From Choristoneura fumiferana (Eukaryota > Arthropoda > Insecta > Lepidoptera > Tortricidae), in NCBI RefSeq assembly GCF_025370935.1, contig NC_133491.1:3002960-3066959 (forward strand): a stretch of 64,000 nucleotides of DNA. The letters run 5' to 3'. The translations under genes and the position numbers were made by a program. The first letter of the stretch is position 1. Each line of letters opens with the position of its first letter. Under the pieces are notes generated by a model. That model saw only the letters and a list, made by a program, of their open reading frames with translations. It was not told the origin of the DNA and ran no database searches. Positions 53,153 to 62,573 of the stretch are shown in pieces.

Positions 53153-53955
53153 CAGTGTTGCCAGGTCCCTGTTTTTATAGATCTTCTGGTTTTAGGGTGT
53201 TGCTCCTGTTCTACTGTATTTTTTAACAATCTCCTGGATTTTAGAAGTTCACTTGTAAAATTAACCATACAACTAAAAAGTTCTTAAAGTGAGTGCAAGA
53301 CAGCCTTAAATTGGTTAAATCTATGCCACAGTTTCTGAATGAAACTAAGAGAGCTAATGAATCTATGGTCGTTTCAAGGTTTTTAGTGTATAAGGCCTTA
53401 AATTTTATTGTAGCGTGTAACATCTATGTCACTTTGAACCTTAGTAATAAAAACACTTTCTTTGCAGATGAGACGTATAGGTAATAAAGAATTGTACCTA
53501 AAAGTAATTGGTGCTTAGTCTTTAAGTAAACCAATTAGTCTATTCTAGCTTCCATACTCAGAAACTTATATTGGTTACTTAAGTTAAATAGATATTTTAT
53601 ATGAGCTGTCGGTGACTAATACTTTTAAATCACTTAATTACTTTGAGTTACGCAGCTAGAGAAATTGGATTTATATAGCTTGTTACTTTAAATAAATTAC
53701 CTAAATTTAACCAAGTTAATATTATATTTTTACTTTTAAGTAAATTTATGTAGTTGAAAACTAATATTCATCTTTTGTAGTCAATGAAAATGTTAAAAAT
53801 AAATCATAAATTAAATAACCTATGGAGTATAATAAATAAAACATGCTTCCATTAATGGTTTACGAGGTAATTTTTTTCTCCTGTTTTTATTTCAAATCTC
53901 CTGTTTTTTACGACATATATATCCTGTGTTTTTCAAATTGGACCTGGCAACACTG
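53153..53955. mobile_element. Non-autonomous hAT element
   Basis: The ends are CAGTGTTGCCAGGTCC and GGACCTGGCAACACTG, perfect 16-bp inverted repeats. They are flanked by GTAGTCTG on both sides (53145-53152, 53956-53963), an 8-bp duplication. CAGTG-type termini with 8-bp duplications define hAT elements. 803 bp, with no transposase frame. ATATCTCTTAGTAGTCTGTG at 57565-57584 looks like a related empty target. Confidence 0.9.
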
Positions 53956-53963
53956 GTAGTCTG

Positions 53964-54610
53964 TGAACCAAAGAGTAGTCTAGTAACCAGGCCATAAAAT
54001 TCAAAAAAAAAAACAAAGAGTAGTAGCCGCCACGCCCTGTATATTATACTACTCTTTGCGCCACGCAGCCACGCAGTCTTTGCTTTATATCCCAGTATAT
54101 TACACTACTCTTCGAAATGAGCTTAACATGGTACTTAATTAATATTTATAATATCATGTTGTTATCGCAATAATACATTAATTTAGAATGTGTTCTTATT
54201 AAATATGTTATATTTTATAGCTGACTGATGATGGCATAAAAAGGTAAATAGGTACTATCGTAAGATGGTTTTCAAATAATATGCAACTAACCGTTTCGCA
54301 CACGGAATGCTGTATGTGGTGTGGTGCTATTTTTGATCGATTGTGTTTTGTTTGTGATTTCGCACTTGCTACTAATTATCCTATTCGATATCGAACGACA
54401 CTAACATGCTTAGCAACAAACTAACCTAAAACTCTTGTGTTTGGGAAGAAACTTGAATTTTAAGCTATTTTATGTGGTTTTTTTCTGTACGGGACAAATG
54501 ATGTTGGTGATTTCAAAATAAATACTCGCTAATTCTTGTATTTGTTTTGTTGACAAAATCTTGCTTAAATTTGGTATGCCTGCTGTACTTATGTGATATT
54601 ATTATTATTA
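53964..54610. other. Non-coding stretch
   Basis: GTATATTATACTACTCTTTG at 54039 and a similar AGTATATTACACTACTCTTC at 54093 match 21947, a dispersed repeat. Otherwise AT-rich, no gene. Confidence 0.4.
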
Positions 54611-54611
54611 G

Positions 54612-54674
54612 ATGCGGAGGACAGGAACAGCACTGGCAGCGCTGGCTGCCAATCATGTGCTGTTTCTGGCCAAA
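54612..54674 (+). CDS. Possible small exon (MRRTGTALAALAANHVLFLA)
   Basis: Between TATTATTATTAG and GTAAGTACC there are 63 bases open in one frame (MRRTGTALAALAANHVLFLA-K). Both splice signals are good. It could be an N-terminal exon of the DUF4806 pseudogene, whose next piece begins at 55470 after TATTTTACAG. Confidence 0.35.
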
Positions 54675-54894
54675 GTAAGTACCTATGGAATACCCAGTAA
54701 ATTATTTAGTGGTTATTTAGGTATACTTTATTCCCATGTTATTACAATATCTCAAAACTTAAAGGCGTATTTGTTCGCCATTGTCATTAATAATAAACAT
54801 AAAGAGAGATGGTATTATCAATGTCTGTTAGATATATAATTAATTATGTCTGTTATATTAAAAAATAAATAATTAAATATCATGGTAAGCTTTT

Positions 54895-55120
54895 AGACGA
54901 CCAAATGGCCGTTGTCAGAGAACCTGACTACGAAGCTTGAGGTCCCGGGTTCAATTCCCGTGTCGGGGCAGATATTTGTATGACTAAACAATGAATGTTC
55001 TCTGGTCTTGGGTGTTTAATATGTATTTAAGTATGTATCTATATCTATATACTTATATTTATCCGTTGCTTAGTACCCTGGTCATTTGGTGTGAATTGTC
55101 CCGTGATATTTATTTATTAT
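54895..55120 (+). repeat. Metulj-type SINE, middle deleted near its end
   Basis: ACGACCAAATGGCCGTTGTC, GAGGTCCCGGGTTCAATTCC, GGTCTTGGGTGTTTAATATG, then TTGCTTAGTACCCTGGTCAT: the AAGCTTTGC...GGGACTAGG part is missing. It ends TGATATTTATTTATTAT. Confidence 0.85.
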
Positions 55121-55124
55121 TTAA

Positions 55125-55362
55125 GCTTGACACCAATGCGGGTTTTCATGGAGCCAAAATATCGTTAGATGGCATTAGTATCAAGAGGTGCATTTGGCGT
55201 TTGCTTGCGATTGACTCATTTAGCTTTATAACCAATCGCAAGCAAACTTCAAATGGACCTTACAATACTAACGACATCTAGCGGTATGTCGCCTCTGTGA
55301 AAACCCTCATTGACCTAGCCTAGTTCAAAAGTAAGCAAAGCTTGTGTTATGGGTACACTATC
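55125..55362 (-). repeat. Reverse SINE fragment with a MITE inside
   Basis: GCTTGACACCAAT (55125-55137) and ATTGACCTAGCC ... AGCAAAGCTTGTGTTATGGG (55309-55358) are two parts of a minus-strand SINE. Between them, 55138-55308 is an inverted-repeat MITE (GCGGGTTTTCATGGAG ... CTCTGTGAAAACCCTC). The duplicated target is AT. Confidence 0.75.
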
Positions 55363-55469
55363 CAGCCGCGTAGTTTCCGCTTTTCCCGTGGGAACAAGTC
55401 ATTTTAAGTGAGTACCGGTTACTAGCCTTTCTATAATTTATTTATACCTTAATGTATTTATTTTACAGA

Positions 55470-56190
55470 TTGATTCCACAGCAAGTACAAGTCCAGCAGC
55501 AGAACATGTAGTCATTTTAGCTCAAGGTATGGACGGTGAAATTTATACAGTGATTGAAAATTCACCGGATACAGCAAATTTCTACTTCGCAAGTATCATA
55601 TGTCAATGATCAAACTACTATATCAAATGAGTTGCTTCTTGTAGTTTTGCAAAATCAAGATTAAATTATGAAAAAACTTGCAGAAGTTTCAGTCCAATTG
55701 GAGGAAATAAAGGAAAATAGGAAAACATTTGTTACCACACTTGGGGAAGCTACAGGATCACAAAAAGAAAAATTTACAATAGAACCTATTAAAAATGTGA
55801 ACGAACTGGAACGATTTAATAATCAACTATCAAACTTTGACACGTTTGAAAGCTTATTACAAAAATATTATATTTTGTGCTCAGCTTCTAAAGGGAGTGG
55901 GGTTTTAATTGTGCATACAGATTATTAGATGCTTTATTTTCAAAAGATTTTTTTATGTAAGTGCTCATGGACAGGAGGAAGTCGTAGATCTGATGTTAAA
56001 ATAGGATTTAAGGCCTACAAAAATGTTTTTTTTTTTTGAGATGGTTAATTTATGGGATTCTAGTTACACAGTTGAAAATAATGAAGAATTTCTGAAGTCA
56101 GTATTGAGAAACGCGTTAAAAAAAAAGGAACAAAAAACATTAGAAAATCAAGCAAGAAAAGCAAGAAGACTATAAAAGCAAAGCAAATTT
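55470..56190 (+). pseudogene. DUF4806-like protein, pseudogene
   Basis: After TATTTTACAG: IDSTASTSPAAEHVVILAQ. From 55668: KKLAEVSVQLEEIKENRKTF and PIKNVNELERFNNQLSNFDT, FESLLQKYYILCSASKGSGV. Then in other frames NCAYRLLDALFSKDFF, CSWTGGSRRSDVKIGFKAYK and NNEEFLKSVLRNALKKKEQK. The VNELxxFNxxL...SWTG-G...K-x-F domain is what I recognise as DUF4806, an insect family often found beside mobile elements. There are at least three frame changes plus stops. The 3' end runs into a LINE fragment. Confidence 0.6.
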
Positions 56191-56205
56191 CTTCAGTTTA
56201 AATCG

Positions 56206-56800
56206 AAAATTATTGATTTAAGTTACCACGATAGGTGTATAAGGTATTATTTTCTACCCCTTGATTTGAGAAGAAAGATAAATGATATTGTTTATCTTAC
56301 AAAAATCTTATCAGGATCCGTTGATAGTCCAGAGTTATTAAACAATATCAATTTTCGTGTTCCCAGAGCATCAATTAGAAATAACTATCGACCTTTGGCG
56401 TTACCACATGCGAAAACAAATTATCGTAAAAATTCATAATTTTATCGAGCTGCGAGGTCGATGAACGAACTGTGTCAGCGTTATGAGGATCTAGATCTGT
56501 ACCGATTAAAACCTGCTGTAGTAAGAAACCGTATAGCATCAAATTTCTTTGCTCCTCATCCCGGGGCTCAGTCGCCTCTTTGATTTTCTGTTTTTATTCA
56601 AAAATTTTCTTTTTTGTTTTCCATTTAGTTCATTTTTTGTGTTTAATTTGTTTTCCATTTCTTTGTGAATGTGTTCATATCTTCGTATTATCTGTGGAAA
56701 CCTTTAATTGGCTCTATTGTTACATGTTCTGTATTCCACCTGTATTAGTTAATTTAAGCTGTTGGTTTTCCGAATACAATAAAAAAATAAATAATAATAA
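56206..56800 (+). mobile_element. 5'-truncated LINE: RT C-terminus and 3' UTR
   Basis: The frame reads FLPLDLRRKINDIVYLTKIL, SGSVDSPELLNNINFRVPRA and FYRAARSMNELCQRYEDLDL to a stop at 56580, with one internal TAA. The DL-x-R-x4-L-x-KIL-x-G-x3-PELL-x2-INF-x-VP pattern closes many insect non-LTR ORF2 proteins. GTTGGTTTTCCGAATACAAT and an A-rich end near 56800 form its 3' UTR. Confidence 0.7.
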
Positions 56801-56804
56801 GAAT

Positions 56805-57010
56805 GTGAATCTTGAAACCGACAAAACTGAGACACAAAATAATAACAAAACTAACGTAGACGAGACACAAAGTAATAACAACGCTTGCAAAGACGAGATA
56901 CAAAATGATAACGAAATCAAGGAAGTCGAGCCAAAAAGTAATAATAACGAAGCCGACGAAGACGAGATACAAAATAACAACAACGCCAACCCAAGCAATG
57001 TAAAGGTAGG
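56805..57010 (+). repeat. 33-bp imperfect coding-like repeat, Asn-rich
   Basis: Open frame ETQNNNKTNVD / ETQSNNNACKD / EIQNDNEIKEV / EPKSNNNEADED / EIQNNNNANPS: five units of 11-12 residues. It may be part of a real exon lying just before the Tc1/mariner insertion. The longer open frame starting at 56580 is mostly LINE 3' UTR. Confidence 0.55.
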
Positions 57011-57207
57011 CGAATTGAAAACAAATAATCAACACGACAATTATGGGGATCACCCGAATAATGTTTCCGCGAACTTTATACAGAATTTAAGAAGCTTACA
57101 ACATTATTTTAATTTAAGAACTCTCTTATTCAAAATTTTCTCTCTTATTCTACCATTAGGTAATATAAAAACTGACATTTGTTTTGTTTGGAGTTTAAGA
57201 GAACCCT

Positions 57208-58855
57208 TATACAGGGTGGATTTCGACGAGGGACCTTTGCGGAACTGGCAGATAGTTCAACCTTAGCACTATATTTCCCCCATAGAAACTATGGAAATAT
57301 ATGTTACCGTTTTCAAGTTATAGCCTTTTAAACATTCATACCAAAAACTACTTTGTGCCAACCCTAGTGGCTGGGTCAATGTTCTTACTTGTAAACAATC
57401 TTTAGACGTCAGGATATTACGTTAATATGTTGCCATTTGTCCATTTTTAGGTCTTCGTGCAACGCTAAAAAAATCGTTGCAGGATTTGCAGAGGTGATTG
57501 TCTCTGGAGTATTTATGTAATTTCTTAGTTAATAATTCTAACCACAACAAATAACTCACATGACATATCTCTTAGTAGTCTGTGCATGACATGACATGAC
57601 ACTGACATTCACTCGAATGTACTCAATCGTCATAAACAATTAAAGAAGATAGTAACCTCTTTCATCATAAATAAAATGTCTCTGTTTACCTATCTAAACT
57701 GATAAAAAGGTTTTAGATCGTTAACTCGCTTCATCAAATTATTTTCGAATGAATTGAAATTGTTCCCTGGTTGATCAGCAATTCATACAATTGGCTGTCC
57801 TTGTTTTTTTTTTTTTATTTTATTTTGGTTATCGCCAAAAAATTTAATACTTAACAATATTTGACGGATATTGCACTAGTTGTAGTAATAGGTTGTCATA
57901 GGACTCTTCATTCGCCGACTAGCTACATATTAGTAATCTGTGTTCGCCGAGCCGAGATAGAACCAACGCATTTTCTACAACTATCGAAACTCTTTGCATG
58001 ATTGAAAAATCGATCATAAACATATCATAAATATGATGTTTGAAATGAAATTGACATTTAAGTTCATTTCATTTGCTTCCTATACATGAAAATGCCTTTG
58101 TTAGATGCACGTGGATATTTAATTTGCTTATGTTATACGCGAGCTACAATCATAATGCGGTTGAAGCTTTACGACGTTACAGTGAAACATATCCACCACC
58201 ACACCCAACAGGTCGTAGGACAATTTTACGTGCTTGTGATCGTGTCACCAACAATCAGCCCATTGTACCAAGAACAGCTCAGAACGATCAACGTGGAGAA
58301 CCTGTTATTCGTCTTGCGGCTAGACTTGAAGAAAGAATACTGCGGTATTTTGAGCGGAATCCAAGAAAAAGTTCGAGATCAGCTGGTCGACATTTCGAAA
58401 TAAGTCATACCGCAGTACTAAAAGTTGTTAAACGTGCCCGCGCCTTCACCCTTACAAAATACATACTCGGGCACGGGCTGCAGCGTGTATTATTAGACAC
58501 GGAGGAACATTTGAACACCGTATGTAAAAATTGTAATAAAGTAATTGATATTCGTATTTTTGCATTTTATTTGATTTATTTGACTTTTATGTGTCATTTT
58601 TACATCAGTACGATGACAACAACTCTCGGAAATAAACGTAATATCCCGAGTTTTTCCGACGGCGATTCCTTAATCTAGCCATCTTGCCGTTATGTGCAGA
58701 TGCAATATAGGGTTATCACCACAGTTAAAAATGAGTGAATTTTGTATTTTTTTTTTTTACTTTGTTTAAGTTTCTAAACATTATAAATCGACTGTGTATC
58801 ACTTAAACAATGCAATATTTCAGCAAAGGTCCCTCGTCGAAATCCACCCTGTATA
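57208..58855 (+). mobile_element. Tc1/mariner element with perfect 33-bp inverted repeats
   Basis: 57208-57240 (TATACAGGGTGGATTTCGAC...) and 58823-58855 are exact reverse complements over 33 bp, with TA at the outer edges as expected of TA-inserting elements. 1648 bp. The only gene inside encodes the DNA-binding half of a transposase. Perfect termini suggest recent movement by a transposase supplied elsewhere. Confidence 0.9.
58130..58678 (+). CDS. DUF4817/HTH-only transposase remnant
   Basis: From the ATG at 58130: MLYASYNHNAVEALRRYSET, YPPPHPTGRRTILRACDRV, then LEERILRYFERNPRKSSRSA and GRHFEISHTAVLKVVKRARA. The first part matches DUF4817, the N-terminal HTH of insect Tc1/mariner-like elements. 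The second (ERNPRKSSRSAG...SHTAVLKVVKR) is the second HTH. After HGLQRVLLDTEEHLNTV the frame leaves the family: the whole DDE catalytic domain is deleted and replaced by about 40 unrelated hydrophobic residues. The open frame (about 182 codons) sits between intact termini, so a DNA-binding-only protein could be made. Confidence 0.65.
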   Translation: MLYASYNHNAVEALRRYSETYPPPHPTGRRTILRACDRVTNNQPIVPRTAQNDQRGEPVIRLAARLEERILRYFERNPRKSSRSAGRHFEISHTAVLKVVKRARAFTLTKYILGHGLQRVLLDTEEHLNTVCKNCNKVIDIRIFAFYLIYLTFMCHFYISTMTTTLGNKRNIPSFSDGDSLI

Positions 58856-58859
58856 ACAG

Positions 58860-59575
58860 ATCAAATGAAAATGAGGAAGAAGAGGCGCATCTGCTGGACG
58901 AGCAGCAGCTGCACGATCGGCTGCTGCACGTCCAGCAATTGGACGAGCGCCGACAGCTGCGCGAGTCGCAGCTTCGGCTGTAGCGCGCTGGTGCTGCCGG
59001 AAGAGCCGCGCCGCCAGCTTAGCCGCGAAGAGTTGCAGGCGGCGCGAGCGCGGTGGGCGGCAGCAGTCGCGGGGGCGCGGCATATCTCGGTTACTGCGGC
59101 TCGCGCAATACCGCGCCGAAACAGGGAGCCTATACGCTATTAATTGGACGAGGAGCGCCGACAGCTGCGCGAGTCGCAGCTTCGGCTGTACCGCGCCCTG
59201 GTGCTGCCGGAAGAGCCGCGCCGCCAGCTCAGCCGCGAAGACTTGCAGGCAGCGCGAGCGCGGTGGGCGGCAGCAGTCGCGGGGCCCGGGTGCGCGGCAT
59301 ATCTCGGTTACTGCGGCTCGCGCAATACCGCGCCGAAACAGTGAGCCTATACGCTAATAATTGGACGAGGAGCGCCGACAGCTGCGCGAGTCGCAGCTTC
59401 GGCTGTACCGCGTCCTGGTGCTGCCAGAAGAGCCGCGCCGCCAGCTTAGCCGCGAAGAGGTGCAGGCGGCGCGAGCGCGGTGGGCGGCAGCAGTCGCGGG
59501 GGCGCGGCTGATGGCTTTCACTGCGGCTCGCGCAATACCGCGCCGCAACAGGGAGCCCATACGCAATTAATTGGA
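58860..59575 (+). repeat. GC-rich coding-like tandem repeat, about 210-bp unit
   Basis: Units start with AATTGGACGAG at 58937, 59142, 59359 and 59569 (205, 217 and 210 bp). Each reads LDEERRQLRESQLRL, VLPEEPRRQLSREDLQAARA, RWAAAVAG in one frame, then non-coding-looking GCGGCATATCTCGGTTACTG. Units 2 and 3 are open to this point; unit 1 has a stop (CTGTAG) where they have TAC. A leading EEEEAHLLDEQQLHDRLLHV precedes unit 1. The peptide is a charged coiled coil with no family that I recognise. GC content is far above the surroundings. Confidence 0.75.
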
Positions 59576-59586
59576 CGAGGAGGAGA

Positions 59587-59864
59587 TTGTGTCCAAGAAT
59601 TCGGCCAGAAGTAAGGTGTACAGTGACCTGGATACGATGTCTTGTGTTGTGGAAGGTTGTAAAGCCCAAAGTTCGAGAAAAGAAAATGTAAACGAATTAT
59701 TAACATTTAATCGGTAAGTATGAGATTTATTTTTCAATACCTACTGGAAATAAAAAAGTGATAGATAGTCAGAAAAAATAGTGCCGTATGTCTGTCTACT
59801 AAAATAATACACGCATTAGCTTTATTTTAAGTCTTTTCTGAAAAATAAAATTGTATGACTTGTA
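59587..59864 (+). pseudogene. Duplicate THAP exon 1 with intron start
   Basis: 278 bp nearly identical to 60515-60792, offset 928 bp. Exon 59637-59713 reads MSCVVEGCKAQSSRKENVNE-LLTFN, with donor GTAAGT. It could splice to the exon at 60846 as an alternative first exon, or be an inert duplicate. Confidence 0.8.
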
Positions 59865-60514
59865 AAAACGGTAGTTGGGAAAAATTGGTTACACTACACA
59901 CACTATTTTAGTGTTGTCATTTAAATAACAAAAAATACTACTAAAGTTATCCTTAAAATTTGACATCACTTTTAGCCTATTTGATCATATTGCTGTTTGA
60001 AATTCTTTGCATCTAATCAAAATTTGGTTTATTCAGCATGTACCTGGTGGAAAATTGTATGTGAAAAATCTAGTACTACTATTTATTTTTCAATAAATTT
60101 GTTTTCAATGTGAATGTTATTAAATTGAAAACATTTCTGACCAATGCTGTAAATCAGTCACTCAGAATTGGGATCATTCATGCCTCGGAACAATAACTAG
60201 CATGGAAGCCGGGCTAAAATAATAACCGAGTAACATATAGTTTATTCATTATTGTCAATTATCATAACATAAGTGTGAGTGAAACAAAACACCGCTGTTT
60301 GTTTGTATTACTTTTGTACGTGTCACTAATAAAAAACAGACAAATGTCAAATGGTTTCCTTTGGTCATCTTACAATACTGACAAACAAAAAGTTACAACT
60401 TTACGTCAAAATACTTAAGTCGTCATGTCATCTTAATTTTGTACCATAATGTTTCATTGTTACCGGTCGAGAGTTTCGTGTGGTTTGGAGTGAAAATAGC
60501 AAAATTTTATTAAC
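59865..60514. other. Spacer between THAP exon copies
   Basis: AT-rich, no gene. It may hold the promoter of the second THAP first exon (transcription from about 60.45 kb is a guess). Confidence 0.35.
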
Positions 60515-60564
60515 TTGTGTCCAAGAATTCGGCCAGAAGTAAGGTGTACAGTGACCTGGATACG

Positions 60565-61050
60565 ATGTCTTGTGTTGTGGAAGGTTGTAAAGCCCAAAGT
60601 TCGAGAAAAGAAAATGTAAACGAATTATTTACATTTAATCGGTAAGTATGAGATTTATTTTTCAATACCTACTGGAAATAAAAAAGTGATAGATAGTCAG
60701 AAAAAATAGTGCCGTATGTCTGTCTACTAAAATAATACACGCATTAGCTTTATTTTAAGTCTTTTCTGAAAAATAAAATTGTATGACTTGTAGGTTACTA
60801 GTGATGTAAAAATGGTTGTCGATAATTTTTTTAATCCTGTTGCAGGTTTCCTAACGATGATGAAATGAAAATAAAATGGAGCCGTTGCATTAATAGGTCC
60901 AATTGGACTCCAAAAAAGCACAGCAGAATTTGTTCTCGCCATTTTACGGAAGACTCATTTGTGCCAAATGACAATAAAAAATGGAGACGTTTGAAATCCG
61001 ACGCTGTTTCTACCTTAAATATACCAAGTGAAACATCTAGCTTTGTCGTG
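60565..61050 (+). CDS. THAP-domain gene, two exons, partial
   Basis: Exon 1 is 60565-60641 (MSCVVEGCKAQSSRKENVNE-LFTFN), ending CG|GTAAGT. Exon 2 is 60846-61050 (FPNDDEMKIKWSRCINRSNW, KKHSRICSRHFTEDSFVP, KKWRRLKSDAVSTLNIPSET), ending GTG|GTATGT. The THAP signature C-x4-C...FPxD...W...C-x2-H-F is complete. Exon 1 is 77 nt with phase 2, the same length and phase as exon 1 of the THAP gene at 15665, so the intron position is shared. Any later exon is lost or lies beyond the LTR element that follows. Confidence 0.8.
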
Positions 61051-61221
61051 GTATGTAGTATTTTAACCATCCAACCGACCGACCAACCAACGAACTAGAG
61101 GGTAGGTAGATCGCACCAAAAAAATAAAATACCCACTAGATACAAAATATGAAAACGACTTTAAAAAGCCGAGCGCAAGCGATGACAAGCCATTACGCGT
61201 TGATAAGACCTACACAGAAAA

Positions 61222-61614
61222 ATGGAACAAAAGCCGACAATAACACATATAGTCACGGGAAGAGCCCGTGACATAATTATAACAGCATCCAGACAGGTTT
61301 ATCACATAGACGACCAGCTCATGGATGACGTTAAGGACGTCCTCCCGGAACCCGGTGCGGACCTCCAGGAGGCATGGGACGACCTCTTACGAGCTGTATC
61401 TCCAAGACCGGACCTCCTGGAACTCGACGTGGAGGAAACGGAGTACGCCGCGTTCATAAAGGATGTCGAGGACACCACACCGTCTGAGGCGACCCCACCA
61501 CCACCGCGCAGACGTCCGAGGCGTAGACGGACCGGAAGGAAGCGCAACGGCGGTTCCCGTATGGGGATAATACGCCTTCCGCACTATAAGCGGCACCCGA
61601 GCAACAACCCGTAA
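61222..61614 (+). CDS. ORF in LTR retrotransposon 3' region
   Basis: 130 codons: an acidic middle (DDVKDVLPEPGADLQEAWDD), then PPPPRRRPRRRRTGRKRNGG and HYKRHPSNNP. It ends 160 bp before the polypurine tract and LTR, so it is probably the last ORF of an LTR element. No enzymatic domain is recognisable. Codon use is GC-rich, unlike neighbouring genes. Confidence 0.5.
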   Translation: MEQKPTITHIVTGRARDIIITASRQVYHIDDQLMDDVKDVLPEPGADLQEAWDDLLRAVSPRPDLLELDVEETEYAAFIKDVEDTTPSEATPPPPRRRPRRRRTGRKRNGGSRMGIIRLPHYKRHPSNNP

Positions 61615-61761
61615 GAAGGAAAAAAAATAATAATAACAAAACGGAACAAAAACCATACAGATAATCAACAAACCCGACCCCGATCCTGCCCCGTGCCTAA
61701 AGGTAAAATTATATTATACTATATTTAACATTATGATTTTTACGCAGGTAAAAATCCTCAT

Positions 61762-62569
61762 ACCGAGGGGGGGAATGTGACGCCGTGACGTCACAGACCA
61801 CGTGCGACGACAGCACCGCGCAGCCAGCCGCCGACCGCTGCGCGCCCGCCGCCCCGCGTCGCACCCCGCGCTCGCCGCCGCATCAAATATAACCGCCGCG
61901 CGCCCGGACCGCCAGTCACTTGTCGGGGACCGCTCCGAGAGGAAGAACGCCAGGCGGCTCGAGGGTTATTCGTACCGCCCGTTCCTACTCTCTCAAGCCC
62001 TCTTCGATAGGTGCCTCCGCCCCCCTCCTCGCCCCTTCCTGATTATCCAGAGCCTGACTGGTCGATGTGGTGGTAGTCTGTCATGTCACGGGGGCTCTGG
62101 AGTAATACCTACCGTAGGGCAACTAAACTAACTCTCTTATCCTCCGTTCCTTGCATGTAATTCGGGACCCGTCTGGTCGATGTGGCGGTGGTCCGTCATT
62201 CCCACGGGATCCCTGATTAACAACCACCGTAACGTAGCCTAACCGCTATCCCCCCGATATTGTTCAACGTAAGCTTCCTCCTAGGGATTCGCACCCACCG
62301 TAGGCCGTAACCGCCGCCGCCACCATAACGTAAAGACCGTCCTTTGACGTTAGAAGGCCCCGCGTGACCTTTCCCGCCGTACGCGTAGAATTAGACGTAG
62401 TTAATAAGAATATATGTTTTATGAATAAATTGGTGTTGGATTTTGGGTAAACACTGTTTCCTTCATCTCCCCTCGAGCGAGACCTCCGAGCTAGCTTAAA
62501 TAAGCGAGTCCTGGTCCTAACCCAACCAGGATTCGCTAATGTGCATGGGCCCCCGCGCCCAACATCACA
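61762..62569 (+). mobile_element. 3' LTR of a retrotransposon
   Basis: A purine tract (CGAGGGGGGGAA, 61764-61775) precedes TGTGACGCCGTGACG. The LTR runs 61776-62569 (794 bp) with TGTGA at the start and TCACA at the end. CATCAAATATAACC at 61883 is TATA-like and ATGAATAAATTG at 62421 has a poly(A) signal. No 5' LTR, gag or pol lies in the window, so this is a 5'-truncated copy. Confidence 0.7.
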
Positions 62570-62573
62570 AGGT

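Noticed and set aside
56580..57266. 228-codon open frame as one gene
   Set aside because: Its first third is LINE 3' UTR and its end runs into the Tc1/mariner terminal repeat; only the Asn-rich middle might be coding.
58865..59706. Many overlapping frames on both strands in the GC-rich repeat
   Set aside because: GC-rich DNA lacks stop codons in all frames; only the RRQLRESQLRL frame is kept as plausible.
59620..61080. Terminal inverted repeats around the THAP gene at 60.5 kb
   Set aside because: I compared the visible flanks of both exon copies and found no convincing inverted ends, so it is not called a transposon.
61802..62131. 109-codon open frame inside the LTR
   Set aside because: It lies wholly within the LTR, is arginine/proline-rich because of GC content, and crosses the TATA-like site.
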